From Photobacterium sp. TY1-4 (GTDB lineage: Bacteria > Pseudomonadota > Gammaproteobacteria > Enterobacterales > Vibrionaceae): a DNA stretch of 64,000 nucleotides. Location: the NCBI RefSeq assembly GCF_025398175.1, contig NZ_CP099734.1:62001-126000 (forward strand), read 5' to 3'. The translations under genes were made by a program, and so were the position numbers. This document shows positions 18,906-27,423 of the stretch, piece by piece; positions within the stretch are counted from its first letter, which is position 1, and each line of letters opens with the position of its first letter. The notes below the pieces were generated by a model. It saw only the letters and a list, made by a program, of their open reading frames with translations. It had not been told where the DNA came from and did no database searches.

Positions 18906-19178
18906 GTGACCGATATGCACCAAGTACGCCTGTTGCCGCATCACATCACGTTTTTTGCCGACGAGCAGGAGACTGTTTTGCAGGCAGCGCTCAACGCAGG
19001 CGTCGCGTTTCCTAACCGGTGTCAGGTCGGGGTGTGTGCCATGTGTCTGTGCCGCAAACTCTCTGGCGAGATAAGTTACCAGCTTGAACCTATGCTTACT
19101 GAGAATGAGCAAGCCGAAGGTTGGATCTTTACCTGTCAGGCCACGGCCAAAAGCGACCTGGTACTCCAGTTAGACTAG
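18906..19178 (+). CDS. Plant-type [2Fe-2S] ferredoxin
   Basis: A small electron-transfer protein of 90 residues from GTG at 18906 or 87 from ATG at 18915; neither start has a strong ribosome binding site. Cluster ligands are visible as RCQVGVCAMCLC (C-x4-C-x2-C) and a distal Cys in IFTCQ, the plant-type ferredoxin arrangement. The fre flavin reductase starts 9 bases after its stop, so the two are probably co-transcribed. This suggests, but does not prove, a reductase-ferredoxin pairing. Confidence 0.88.
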   Translation: MTDMHQVRLLPHHITFFADEQETVLQAALNAGVAFPNRCQVGVCAMCLCRKLSGEISYQLEPMLTENEQAEGWIFTCQATAKSDLVLQLD

Positions 19179-19187
19179 AGGAAAACA

Positions 19188-19898
19188 ATGTCAATACAAT
19201 GCGAAGTAAAGTCAGTTGAACCGCTTGCGTGTAATACCTACCGTATTCTGCTTCAGCCGGAACAGCATCTGGACTATAAAGCCGGTCAGTACCTGCTGGC
19301 GGTGATGGGTGAAAAAGACAAGCGTCCGTTCTCGATCGCCAGCAGCCCGTGCCGTGCCGGTGAGATTGAGCTGCACATCGGTGCGGCCGACCACAATCCG
19401 TTTGCGATGGAAGTGGTTGATGCGATGAAAGCAGCCATGGCCGCCGGACGTCCGTTTACCGTGGAAGCGCCGCATGGTGATGCCTGGGTACGGGAAGACA
19501 GCGACAAACCACTGCTGATGATTGCCGGCGGCACCGGATTCTCGTACGTGCGCAGTATCCTGGATAACTGCTTGAGCCGTGGTGTCACCCAGCCGATCTT
19601 CGTCTACTGGGGCGGTCGGGATGAATGCCAGCTGTATGCCCATGAGGAGCTGCAAGCCCTGGCAGCCCAACACCGCAACCTGACCTATGTGCCGGTGGTC
19701 GAAACCGCGCCGGCAAACTGGCAGGGCAAAGTCGGCAATGTGCTTGAAGCGGTCAGTGACGATTTTGTCAGCCTGTCGGCGTACGACATTTATCTATGTG
19801 GCCGGTTTGAAATGGCCGGCGCGGCGCGTGAGCAGTTCATAGCGGAGAAAGGTGCCGAGCGCGAGCGGATGTTTGCCGACGCGTTTGCGTTCATCTAA
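19188..19898 (+). CDS. fre: NAD(P)H-flavin reductase
   Basis: A 236-residue cytoplasmic enzyme that reduces free FMN, FAD or riboflavin with NAD(P)H; relatives (LuxG, Fre) feed reduced flavin to luciferase or iron release. The flavin-binding motif RPFSIASSP near residue 44 and the nucleotide-binding motif [16 protein letters not shown] near 108 mark the ferredoxin-reductase fold, and the C-terminus has [13 protein letters not shown]. Length equals family norms (about 233-237). The start ATG follows AGAGGAAAACA. Confidence 0.95.
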   Translation: MSIQCEVKSVEPLACNTYRILLQPEQHLDYKAGQYLLAVMGEKDKRPFSIASSPCRAGEIELHIGAADHNPFAMEVVDAMKAAMAAGRPFTVEAPHGDAWVREDSDKPLLMIAGGTGFSYVRSILDNCLSRGVTQPIFVYWGGRDECQLYAHEELQALAAQHRNLTYVPVVETAPANWQGKVGNVLEAVSDDFVSLSAYDIYLCGRFEMAGAAREQFIAEKGAERERMFADAFAFI

Positions 19899-19924
19899 TC
19901 CTGTTGGAGCGCACCGGCTGTGAT

Positions 19925-20001
19925 GTAAAAGCCGTACAGTAAAAGCTGTTTAGTAAAATGCTGTGTAGTAAAAGCTATACAGTAAAAGCTGTGCAGCAAA
20001 A
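19925..20001. repeat. Degenerate 14-bp tandem repeat array
   Basis: Unit AGTAAAAGCTGTNN is repeated about five and a half times with small changes (one unit has an extra T). The array fills the gap between the fre stop and its terminator. The phase of 14 does not keep a reading frame, so it is unlikely to be coding. Confidence 0.85.
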
Positions 20002-20023
20002 GGCGAGTCAGAGACTCGCCTTT
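19998..20023 (+). terminator. Terminator of fre
   Basis: Stem GGCGAGTC / GACTCGCC with loop AGA, flanked by AAAA and TTTG. It abuts the 14-bp repeat array. Confidence 0.8.
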
Positions 20024-20066
20024 GTTGTTTTTGCAGTTGTCATGTTTCGCCGTGGCGGCTGTTTCC

Positions 20067-20939
20067 TCAGGCGCGCGCGGTGGCGATTTTGCGCTTGACC
20101 CAGGTTTCGTTGAGCCACAGCGAGGCGATGATGATCACCCCGCCGGCGATCAGGCGCGGATAGTCGACATCGCGGTTCCAGATCAAGATATTGACGATCA
20201 GACCGGCCGGGACCAGCGCATTATTCATGATCGCCAGGGCTCCGGTGTTGACCAGGGTTGCCCCTTTGTTCCAGATAAAATAGCCCAGGCCGGAGGCTAC
20301 GATGCCGAGGTAGATCAGAATGCCCCATTGGGTCTCTGTAGTCGGTAGCTTCTCGGTGTTGCCGAACAGCAGGAACATCGGCAGCGCGACGCAGATGGCA
20401 CCGAGGTAGAACAGGCCGAACACGGTATGCTGCGGCAGATCGGCCTGCTCCTGCTCCATGATCCGCTTGTAGCCGACCTGGCCGATGGCAAAGCACAGGT
20501 TGGCCCCCTGGACAATCAGGAAACCGACGATGAAGTCTTCGTTGATCCCCTCAAATTTGATGACGGCCGCGCCCAGCACGGCAATGGCCGCCGTCAGCAG
20601 GTACCAGGCCGAGAACTGCTTGTGCAGCAGATCGTAAATCAGGGTGACGTAAACCGGGGTGAAAATGGTAAACAGCAGCACTTCCGGCACACTGAGGTAG
20701 AGGAAAGACTGGTAGTAGAAGCAGTACATCAGCCCGAGCTGGCAGGCACCGACAAACATCAGCTTCAGGGCGAGGGCCGGGCGCAGGTGCTGTTTACGCA
20801 GAAACGGCAGGAACACCAGGGCAGCCAGGCTGACCCGGGTCAGGACCGAGAACCAGGCGTCGACCTGTCCGGCCAGATACACCCCGATCAGGCTGAACGA
20901 AAATGCCCACAGCAGGGTGACGGCAGATAAATATCCCAT
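20067..20939 (-). CDS. yigM: EamA-type permease YigM (biotin transporter)
   Basis: A 290-residue inner-membrane protein with ten hydrophobic segments in two EamA halves. It aligns from end to end by eye with E. coli YigM, a biotin uptake permease: LLWAFSFSLIGVYLAGQVD at the start, VRxxLAALVFLPFLR, QLGLMYCFYYQSFLYLSVPEVLLFT, FAIGQVGYKRIME, and GYFIWNKGATLVNTGALAIMNN. In E. coli yigM neighbours yigL, pldB and rhtB. Here those genes lie 15 kb to the right, so the cluster has been split by intervening genes. Confidence 0.88.
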   Translation of the reverse strand: MGYLSAVTLLWAFSFSLIGVYLAGQVDAWFSVLTRVSLAALVFLPFLRKQHLRPALALKLMFVGACQLGLMYCFYYQSFLYLSVPEVLLFTIFTPVYVTLIYDLLHKQFSAWYLLTAAIAVLGAAVIKFEGINEDFIVGFLIVQGANLCFAIGQVGYKRIMEQEQADLPQHTVFGLFYLGAICVALPMFLLFGNTEKLPTTETQWGILIYLGIVASGLGYFIWNKGATLVNTGALAIMNNALVPAGLIVNILIWNRDVDYPRLIAGGVIIIASLWLNETWVKRKIATARA

Positions 20940-21081
20940 AGCTACAATTCGATTCCAGATGATGAAGGCCGCCAGTGTACCTGATCCTGCGGTGCTGAAA
21001 TATCACAAATCGACATTTGAGATACGTCCCGGCACCGGTAGCGCAGCGGTTGATTTCGGCGGGTGAAGCGGCGTTCAGGCA

Positions 21082-21108
21082 TAAAAAAGCGATCCCGGGG
21101 GATCGCTT
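21082..21108 (-). terminator. Terminator of uspA
   Basis: GC-rich stem AAGCGATCCC / GGGATCGCTT around a short loop, with six T residues following on the minus strand. Confidence 0.85.
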
Positions 21109-21129
21109 CAGGTCGGGGCAAAGGCTGAT

Positions 21130-21552
21130 TTATTTCAGCGGCACCATCAGCAGATCGACCGGGGTGCGGTTGATCAGCTGCTTGGCTGAAGAGAGGACCT
21201 TGCTCCAGAAATCCTGGTGATGGCCGCAAACAACCAGCTCGACGTTGATATCACTGATGGCATGGCAGATTTCTTCGCTGAGATCGCCGCTGCCGACCAG
21301 GGTATGAGAAACCGGGTAGTTGGCTTTGTCAGCCAGCGACTGCAGCTGTTTCTGGGCATCTTCCGCCATGCGATGCTGGGCTTCGGCCAGGTTGATATCA
21401 ATCAGGCCGGTATACAGTTCGGCATAGTTCACATCAATATGGATCAGCGAAAGCTTGGCATCCAGTACTTTCGCCAGTTCTGCTGCCTTGGCAACCAGAG
21501 TATAGCTGTCGTCAGACAGATCGACTGCCACCATAATGTGTTGATAGGCCAT
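21130..21552 (-). CDS. uspA: Universal stress protein A
   Basis: A 140-residue cytoplasmic stress protein that begins MAYQHIMVAVDLSDDSYTLV, as E. coli UspA does. The ATG at 21552 is chosen because CGGAG lies 8 bases before it; an in-frame GTG lies three codons upstream. Like true UspA, it lacks the full ATP-binding Gly-x2-Gly-x9-Gly(S/T) motif. It faces the ftnA-uspB pair, matching the uspA/uspB neighbourhood in E. coli. Confidence 0.94.
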   Translation of the reverse strand: MAYQHIMVAVDLSDDSYTLVAKAAELAKVLDAKLSLIHIDVNYAELYTGLIDINLAEAQHRMAEDAQKQLQSLADKANYPVSHTLVGSGDLSEEICHAISDINVELVVCGHHQDFWSKVLSSAKQLINRTPVDLLMVPLK

Positions 21553-21670
21553 TGTTTGCACTCCGTGTCATATGTTTGCACTCATGCTAGCATTGAACCG
21601 GATTGAAAAATATCGGTCTGATCGCATCCTGGGGGCCTGGCAAAGCGGGCGATCTACGAAAAGGATTTCT

Positions 21671-21687
21671 TTGAGTTGCATTCTCAA
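21671..21687. promoter_or_regulatory. Possible Fur box upstream of ftnA
   Basis: TTGAGTTGCATTCTCAA has matching ends (TTGAG/CTCAA), and its right half ATTCTCAA is Fur-like. Its place between uspA and the ferritin gene fits iron control. The left half departs from consensus, so this is tentative. Confidence 0.35.
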
Positions 21688-21770
21688 TGTCGCATTGTGA
21701 CAATGGGTTATCGGCGATTTCTTACCAATCCATAGGATTGGTATACACTAGAATAGATAGGAGTAGTGCG

Positions 21771-22298
21771 ATGCTAGCTCAGGCAATGGTTGAAAAACTA
21801 AACGAGCAAATCAACTTGGAGTTCTTTTCTTCGAACCTGTACCTGCAGATGAGCGCTTGGTGTGAAGACAAAGGATTTGAAGGAGCGGCCGAGTTTTTGC
21901 GAGCCCATGCGGTCGAAGAAATGGAGCATATGCAACGTTTGTTCACCTATGTGAGCGAAACCGGTTCGATGCCAATCCTGGGTGCGATTGAAGCGCCGAA
22001 GCATGAGTTTGCATCGCTTGGGGATGTATTCCGCGAAACGTATGAGCATGAGCAGTTCATCACTCAGAAGATCAACACACTGGCTCATGTCGCGTTTACT
22101 TCCCAAGACTACTCCACGTTTAACTTCTTGCAGTGGTATGTTGCAGAACAACACGAAGAAGAAAAATTGTTTAAGGGTATCCTGGATAAGATTGAGCTGG
22201 TTGGTGAAGACGGTAAAGCATTGTTCTTTATTGATAAAGATCTTGCTGCACTGGCCAAGGCTGAATCGTCATCCGTGATGGATACACCAGCTGGCTAA
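21771..22298 (+). CDS. ftnA: Non-heme ferritin
   Basis: A 175-residue iron-storage protein that forms 24-mers and oxidises Fe(II). The N-terminus [30 protein letters not shown] is classic bacterial ferritin. Ferroxidase residues are seen in the [12 protein letters not shown] helix and the [10 protein letters not shown] helix. The ATG at 21771 is preceded by GATAGGAGTAG. No haem-binding Met pattern of bacterioferritin is apparent. Confidence 0.95.
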   Translation: MLAQAMVEKLNEQINLEFFSSNLYLQMSAWCEDKGFEGAAEFLRAHAVEEMEHMQRLFTYVSETGSMPILGAIEAPKHEFASLGDVFRETYEHEQFITQKINTLAHVAFTSQDYSTFNFLQWYVAEQHEEEKLFKGILDKIELVGEDGKALFFIDKDLAALAKAESSSVMDTPAG

Positions 22299-22372
22299 CG
22301 CCGCCGGGGCGCTGTGAGGTGCCCCGAGTTTCGCCCGGCCAGCCTGTGATGACACGTTGTTCGGGGGTTGTT

Positions 22373-22711
22373 ATGATCAGTGGTGATGCGCTTCTTTTAG
22401 CTCTCTTTTTTGTCGCAGTCGTGAATATTTCCCGCTATGTCAGCACGTTAAAAACCCTGCTGGCGGTGATGCGCGAATGTGATCCGCTTCTCTATCAACA
22501 GGTCGACGGGCGTGGCTTCTTCTCTTCCCAGGGGAATGTCAGCAAGCAGATCCGCCTGTTTCATTATATCCGCAGCCAGCAATACCAGAATCACCATGAT
22601 CCGATTTTTATGGAGAAGTGTGTCAAGGTGCGCAAGCTGTTCATCCTGGCCAGTACGTTTCTGACGGTCTTTTTGGTATCGATTTTTGTCGTCGCCTATC
22701 TGGGCATTTAA
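22373..22711 (+). CDS. uspB: Universal stress protein B
   Basis: A 112-residue inner-membrane protein similar to E. coli UspB (111 residues): MISGDALLLALFF start, NISRYVSTLKTLL, CDPLLYQQVDGRGFFSSQG, and a C-terminal membrane helix. In E. coli uspB is RpoS-dependent and lies next to uspA. Here ftnA lies between them. Biochemical role is unknown. Confidence 0.92.
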   Translation: MISGDALLLALFFVAVVNISRYVSTLKTLLAVMRECDPLLYQQVDGRGFFSSQGNVSKQIRLFHYIRSQQYQNHHDPIFMEKCVKVRKLFILASTFLTVFLVSIFVVAYLGI

Positions 22712-22824
22712 TGTATTGCTCATAAATGTGTCACTTGCTGCATAGATCATGTTTTTTCATTGATTGAACAAAACGTTGCGATTAATTTATCGCCATTTGT
22801 TCCAAAAAATTGAAAGCGGTGTCT

Positions 22825-23928
22825 ATGAACAGAGTGTATGTATGGTGGGCGGCCCTGGAGCGCGGGGTGAGCCAGGACTGGATGAGCAATGTAGGCTTGT
22901 TGCTGTTGCTCAGCGCTTGTCTGTGGGGAGCCTGGCTCCTGTTGACCCGTCATTTGCTGGTCGCGGTCGGGAAAACCCGGCTGGTGTGGGACGATGCGTT
23001 GGTCCATGCGGTCCGGCGCCCGGTCAGCTGGTTGATCTGGCTCTGGCCGGCCGCGTTCTCACTGGGCGTGGTGATCGAAAATACCTCAGATTATCCGACG
23101 CAATTTCTCTCCGTCGTCCGACACCTGATGCTGGTGTGGACCTTCATCTGGGTGCTGCTGCGGCTGATCACCAACGCCGAAGATGCAATCAGCGAGACCG
23201 CCAAGGACGTCACCACCATCAATGCCATCTCCAAGGTACTGCGCCTGATGGTGCTGGTGATCGGTGGCCTGGTGATGATGCAGAATCTCGGATTGAGCTT
23301 GTCCGGTGTGCTGACCTTTGGCGGGGTCGGTGGTCTGATTGTCGGTATGGCGGCCAAGGATTTGCTGGCCAACTTTTTCGGCGCGATCATGATTTACTTT
23401 GACAAGCCGTTCAAGCTGGGCGACTGGATCCGTAGTCCGGATCGCGAGATTGAAGGCACCGTGGAGCGGATTGGCTTTCGGATGACCGTGATCCGTACCT
23501 TTGATAAACGCCCGCTGTATGTACCGAATGCCGTATTCAGCTCGATTGTGGTGGAAAACCCGTCGCGGATGCTCAACCGCCGGATCAAGCAAAAGGTCGG
23601 ATTGCGCTACCAGGATGCCGCGGTGGTCGAGGATGTGGCCGCCGATATCAAGGCGATGTTGCAGGCGCACCCGGATATTGATACCAACCAGACCCTGATC
23701 GTGAATTTTGACAGCTATGGCCCGTCGTCGCTGGATATTCTGGTGTATACCTTTACCAAAACCACGCAATGGGTGGTGTTCCACGAGATCAAGCAGGATG
23801 TCATGCTCAAAATTGTCGAAATTGTTGAGCGCCACGGCGCGGAGTTTGCCTTTCCGACTTCGACGGTTCATCTTCCCGAACCGGAGCAGGTGGCTGTAGC
23901 CAAGTCTGCCCGGATGGCCCGGGTCTGA
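22825..23928 (+). CDS. MscS-family mechanosensitive ion channel
   Basis: About 367 residues from ATG at 22825 (an in-frame TTG lies at 22810). Four or so N-terminal membrane helices lead to the pore-lining helix with the family signature GVGGLIVGMAAKDLLANFFGA, then the soluble beta domain (FDKPFKLGDWI, GTVERIGFRMTVIRTFD, VPNAVFSSIVVENPSR). Such channels open under membrane tension to release solutes on osmotic downshock. It is larger than E. coli MscS (286), closer to YnaI/YbdG-type homologues. Confidence 0.93.
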   Translation: MNRVYVWWAALERGVSQDWMSNVGLLLLLSACLWGAWLLLTRHLLVAVGKTRLVWDDALVHAVRRPVSWLIWLWPAAFSLGVVIENTSDYPTQFLSVVRHLMLVWTFIWVLLRLITNAEDAISETAKDVTTINAISKVLRLMVLVIGGLVMMQNLGLSLSGVLTFGGVGGLIVGMAAKDLLANFFGAIMIYFDKPFKLGDWIRSPDREIEGTVERIGFRMTVIRTFDKRPLYVPNAVFSSIVVENPSRMLNRRIKQKVGLRYQDAAVVEDVAADIKAMLQAHPDIDTNQTLIVNFDSYGPSSLDILVYTFTKTTQWVVFHEIKQDVMLKIVEIVERHGAEFAFPTSTVHLPEPEQVAVAKSARMARV

Positions 23929-24171
23929 CGCCCGCCTGCCCGCTTGTCTGCGGGGGAGGCAGCGACTGGCGTGCAATGCACGCTGATGTGACATGTCGGG
24001 TCTGAAGCGCTTGGGTGTACAGCGCGCTGATGAGAAAGTAGGGTGGCAATCCGTCCCGGTCGCGGTAAAATAGCCCGGATTTTGAGGGATGCAAGCAGTG
24101 TGCGGGCATCCCTTTTTCATTGGCAGGCGAACGTGATAGAGAAAAGGGCTGGCGTGGTGAGCGGGACGGAT

Positions 24172-25359
24172 ATGGCAGAAAAGTTTGATGTGGTAATTAT
24201 CGGTGCCGGGGCTGCCGGGCTGATGTGCGCAGCCGAAGCGGGCAAGCGGGGCCGCTCGGTGCTGGTGGTGGATCACGGCAAGAAGCCGGGCCGGAAAATT
24301 CTGATCTCCGGCGGCGGGCGCTGTAATTTTACTAACTATGATGTCACGGCCGGGAATTACCTGTGCCGGAACCCGCATTTTGTGAAGTCTGCGCTGTCTC
24401 AGTACACCCAGTGGGATTTCATTGCCATGGTTGCCAAGCATGGGATTGCTTTTGAAGAGCGTGATCACGGTCAGCTGTTCTGCGAAGACTCGGCTAAAGA
24501 CATCGTCAAGATGCTGCTGGCGGAGTGTGACTTGCCGTCGGTTCAGCAGCGCTACCAAGCCGACGTCCACCAGATTGAACAAACCGAGACTGGCTTTCGC
24601 CTGATGCTCAACACCGATGTGGTTGCCTGTGACTCGCTGGTGATTGCGACCGGTGGCCTGTCGATGCCGAAGCTGGGTGCGACGCCGTTCGGCTACCAGG
24701 TGGCCGAGCAGTTCGGCCTGCCGGTGGTGCCGACGACCGCCGGGCTGGTGCCGTTTACCCTGCACAAAGAAGAGAAAGAAGCCTATGCCGAGCTGTCCGG
24801 GATCTCGGTCCCAGTGGTGGTGGAAGCAGCCGATGGCACCAGTTTCAAGGAAAGCCTGCTGTTTACCCACCGAGGCCTGTCCGGCCCGGTGATCCTGCAA
24901 ATCTCCTCCTACTGGACGCCGGGTCAGGCGGTCACCATTGATTTGCTGCCGGATCTGGATTTGCAGGAGACGCTTGAGGCGATGCGGGACAAGCATCCGA
25001 ACCAGAGCCTGAAAAACTCGTTGGCACGGCTGCTGCCCAAGCGCTTTATCGAAGTGCTGATTGCTCGCGGCGATATTCAGGACAAGCCGCTCAAGCAGTT
25101 CAATGCCAAAGAGCTGACGGCTCTGGCAACTTATTTCCACCAGTGGTCGGTTGCGCCGAACGGCACCGAAGGTTACCGCACGGCCGAGGTGACGCTGGGC
25201 GGTGTCGATACCGATTCATTGTCTTCCAAAACCATGGAAGCCAAACAGGTGAAGGGGTTGTACTTTATCGGGGAAGTGATGGACGTCAGCGGCTGGCTCG
25301 GCGGCTACAACTTCCAGTGGGCCTGGAGCTCCGGTTTCGTCGCCGGACAGCATGTATGA
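24172..25359 (+). CDS. BaiN/YhiN-family FAD-dependent oxidoreductase
   Basis: A 395-residue HI0933-like flavoprotein. The start at 24172 places the FAD motif VVIIGAGAAGLMCAAEAGKRG at the N-terminus. Family signatures are GKKPGRKILISGGGRCNFTN near residue 37 and the C-terminal TLGGVDTDSLSSKTMEAKQVKGLYFIGEVMDVSGWLGGYNFQWAWSSG (quoted in two parts: residues about 340-361 and 362-388). The substrate in proteobacteria is not established. It stands alone with its own terminator. Confidence 0.93.
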   Translation: MAEKFDVVIIGAGAAGLMCAAEAGKRGRSVLVVDHGKKPGRKILISGGGRCNFTNYDVTAGNYLCRNPHFVKSALSQYTQWDFIAMVAKHGIAFEERDHGQLFCEDSAKDIVKMLLAECDLPSVQQRYQADVHQIEQTETGFRLMLNTDVVACDSLVIATGGLSMPKLGATPFGYQVAEQFGLPVVPTTAGLVPFTLHKEEKEAYAELSGISVPVVVEAADGTSFKESLLFTHRGLSGPVILQISSYWTPGQAVTIDLLPDLDLQETLEAMRDKHPNQSLKNSLARLLPKRFIEVLIARGDIQDKPLKQFNAKELTALATYFHQWSVAPNGTEGYRTAEVTLGGVDTDSLSSKTMEAKQVKGLYFIGEVMDVSGWLGGYNFQWAWSSGFVAGQHV

Positions 25360-25395
25360 TGCGCTGAATTCGTCGCGCTCGTGTGTTGAATGATG

Positions 25396-25430
25396 AATGC
25401 CCGGCAACACTCGGTATGGCCGGGCATTTT
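25396..25430 (+). terminator. Terminator after the BaiN-family gene
   Basis: Stem AATGCCCGGC / GCCGGGCATT with a 13-base loop, then TTT. Confidence 0.85.
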
Positions 25431-25459
25431 TGATCGGATGTTCCGTCGTTATCCGCGGC

Positions 25460-26656
25460 TCAGGCGGTGTGCATCGCCGTTTGAGGAGACAATTGACGGC
25501 TGCAACCCCAGGCGCACAGCAGCACCGCGGCACCGGCAGCCAGGGTGACCCCAAACCCCTGCTGGACCCCGGCGATATCAATCACCCAGCCTGCAATCGC
25601 AGCGCCGGCGGCCACGCCGATCCCCAGGCCGGTGATCATCCAAGTCAGTCCCTCCGTTAACTGCGAGGCCGGCACCAGACGCTCGGCCAGCCCCATGGCA
25701 ATGATCATGGTCGGCGCAAAGAACAGTCCGGCCACAAATACCGTCACCGAGAGCGCCAGGATGCTGTTGACCGCCAGCAGCGGCAGGGTCATGGCGGCGG
25801 TGGCCGTGGCCGCTATCAGCAGCTGTTTCGACAGCGGCAGGCGAACGTTCATCGCCCCGAACACCAGTCCGGCCAGGCAAGAGCCGACGGCGTAGACCGA
25901 CAGCACCACACTGGCAGCGACCGGTTGCCCCTGCGCTTTGGCAAACGCCACGCTGATCACATCAATGGTGCCGACAATCATCCCCAGCGCCAGGAGCGCC
26001 AGAACCAGCAGTTTCATCGACAGGCTGGCTAAGGCTGAGCCCGTGTGGGATGTGGCAGCAGCCTGGATTGGGGGCTCCGTTTGTTTCTGCTGTACAAAAG
26101 CCAGGACGCCGACTGCCTGGAGCAGAGCGGCTGCCAGCGGACCGGCCTCCGGGAAGACGGCGACGCTGAGCCCGACGGCGAGCGGCGGACCGAGGATAAA
26201 GCAAACTTCATCGAGGACCGACTCAAAGGCATACGCTGTTTGTAGTTGCGGTGTGTCGCGGTAAATCGCCGTCCATCGCGCTCTCACCATCGCCGGCATA
26301 CTGGGCATACATCCGGCTAGGGCCGCCCAGACATAGAGGGTCCATGTCGGTGCCTGGAAATGGGTGCTCAGGAGCAGGAGCAGCATGCCCACCACACTGA
26401 TCGCGGTTGCGAAAGGCAGTACCCGGCATTGCCCGTAGCGATCGACGGCCCGTGAAATTTGCGGGGCAGCCACCGCCATGGTCAGGGTAAACGTGGCAGC
26501 AACGGTCCCGGCGAGCCAGTAGGAGCCTTGCAACTGTGACAGCATTGTAATCAGCCCGATCCCGGTCATTGAGATCGGCATCCGGGCAACCAGCCCCGCC
26601 AGTGAAAAAGCGACGGTCCCGGGCGCGTGGAATAAGGCGCGGTATGGGTTGGCCAT
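25460..26656 (-). CDS. Major facilitator superfamily efflux-type transporter
   Basis: A 398-residue protein with about twelve membrane segments. The start at 26656 is chosen because GGAGGTTTT precedes the ATG perfectly. The N-half has PISMTGIGLITML and a short basic loop between segments 2 and 3 (RAVDRYGQCR), the place where MFS motif A occurs. It diverges from a TetR regulator, with two palindromic operators between, the usual layout of a repressor-controlled exporter. Substrate is unknown. Confidence 0.88.
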   Translation of the reverse strand: MANPYRALFHAPGTVAFSLAGLVARMPISMTGIGLITMLSQLQGSYWLAGTVAATFTLTMAVAAPQISRAVDRYGQCRVLPFATAISVVGMLLLLLSTHFQAPTWTLYVWAALAGCMPSMPAMVRARWTAIYRDTPQLQTAYAFESVLDEVCFILGPPLAVGLSVAVFPEAGPLAAALLQAVGVLAFVQQKQTEPPIQAAATSHTGSALASLSMKLLVLALLALGMIVGTIDVISVAFAKAQGQPVAASVVLSVYAVGSCLAGLVFGAMNVRLPLSKQLLIAATATAAMTLPLLAVNSILALSVTVFVAGLFFAPTMIIAMGLAERLVPASQLTEGLTWMITGLGIGVAAGAAIAGWVIDIAGVQQGFGVTLAAGAAVLLCAWGCSRQLSPQTAMHTA

Positions 26657-26699
26657 AAAACCTCCAAAAAGTGATCGAAAGCGCCCTACGCAACAACTC

Positions 26700-26716
26700 A
26701 CATACGGGGCCTATGT
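26700..26716. promoter_or_regulatory. Second TetR operator (imperfect)
   Basis: ACATACG-GGG-CCTATGT has the same arm sequence and 3-base centre as the perfect site at 26725-26747, with one mismatch in the core arms. It lies nearer the MFS start. Two sites with centres 28 bases apart suggest cooperative or dual control. Confidence 0.65.
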
Positions 26717-26724
26717 AAAACTAA

Positions 26725-26747
26725 TTGACATACGCTCCGTATGTCAA
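26725..26747. promoter_or_regulatory. TetR operator (perfect palindrome)
   Basis: Ten-base arms TTGACATACG and CGTATGTCAA are exact complements around CTC. The site lies 37 bases before the tetR start and 69 bases before the MFS start. TTGACA at its left edge could double as a -35 element, which would explain repression. Confidence 0.8.
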
Positions 26748-26783
26748 ATATAACGAAGAAAAATCTTTGGCAGAGGAAAGACG

Positions 26784-27401
26784 ATGGCGCGTAAAACCCG
26801 TTCAGAAACCATGGCGGAGACACGGCAGAAATTGCTGTCGACCGGTCGCGAGCTCTTTGGCACGGTGGGGTATGCCGAAACGGTGATGGATGATCTGACC
26901 GCCAAGGTAGGGCTGACCCGCGGCGCGCTGTATCACCATTTCGGGGATAAAAAGGGGCTGTTTCTTGCTGTGCTGCAAGCTCTGGATGCTGACATGGATG
27001 CACGTCTGGCACATATTTCCGAGCAGGCACCTGATCCCTGGCAGGCATTCCAGCGCCGCTGCCGGGCCTATCTGGAGATGGCGACCGAGCCGGAAGTACA
27101 ACGGATCATGTTGCGTGATGCCGCGTCGGTGCTGGCGGCGGAGCAGTTGCAGGCGATGCAGCTCAACTGTGTGGCGTCGATCGCCGGGATGCTGGATGCG
27201 ATGATGCAACAGGGGTTGATCCCACCGGCTTCCCCGCAGATGTTGGCGCGTTTTATCAACGGCGGTTTGACGGAAACTGCGTTGTGGATTGCCCACAGCG
27301 AGGATGCCCCGGCAGCACTGACCGAGGCGCTGGCGGGTCTGGAGGTGTGGCTGGCCGGGCTGGTGGCCGCGCGGGCCGCCTCACTCTCAGCTCCTGAGTG
27401 A
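26784..27401 (+). CDS. TetR family repressor of the adjacent MFS gene
   Basis: A 205-residue protein. The N-terminal helix-turn-helix is typical: TRELFGTVGYAETVMDDLTAKVGLTRGALYHHFGDKKGLF (positions about 17-58, read in parts). The ligand-binding domain resembles the C-terminal domain of the QacR/AcrR-type group. It diverges from the MFS exporter and probably controls both genes through the two palindromes at 26700-26747. The inducer is unknown. Confidence 0.93.
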   Translation: MARKTRSETMAETRQKLLSTGRELFGTVGYAETVMDDLTAKVGLTRGALYHHFGDKKGLFLAVLQALDADMDARLAHISEQAPDPWQAFQRRCRAYLEMATEPEVQRIMLRDAASVLAAEQLQAMQLNCVASIAGMLDAMMQQGLIPPASPQMLARFINGGLTETALWIAHSEDAPAALTEALAGLEVWLAGLVAARAASLSAPE

Positions 27402-27423
27402 GCGGTGAGGTTGGGGTTGCATC

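Noticed and set aside
19925..20001. The 14-bp repeats as iterons of an origin
   Set aside because: No replication initiator gene or DnaA box is near; the array lies at the 3' end of fre.
23086..25140. A 684-codon antisense frame spanning the MscS and BaiN-family genes
   Set aside because: It crosses two real genes and their gap, and its product is His/Arg/Gln-rich as shadow frames usually are.
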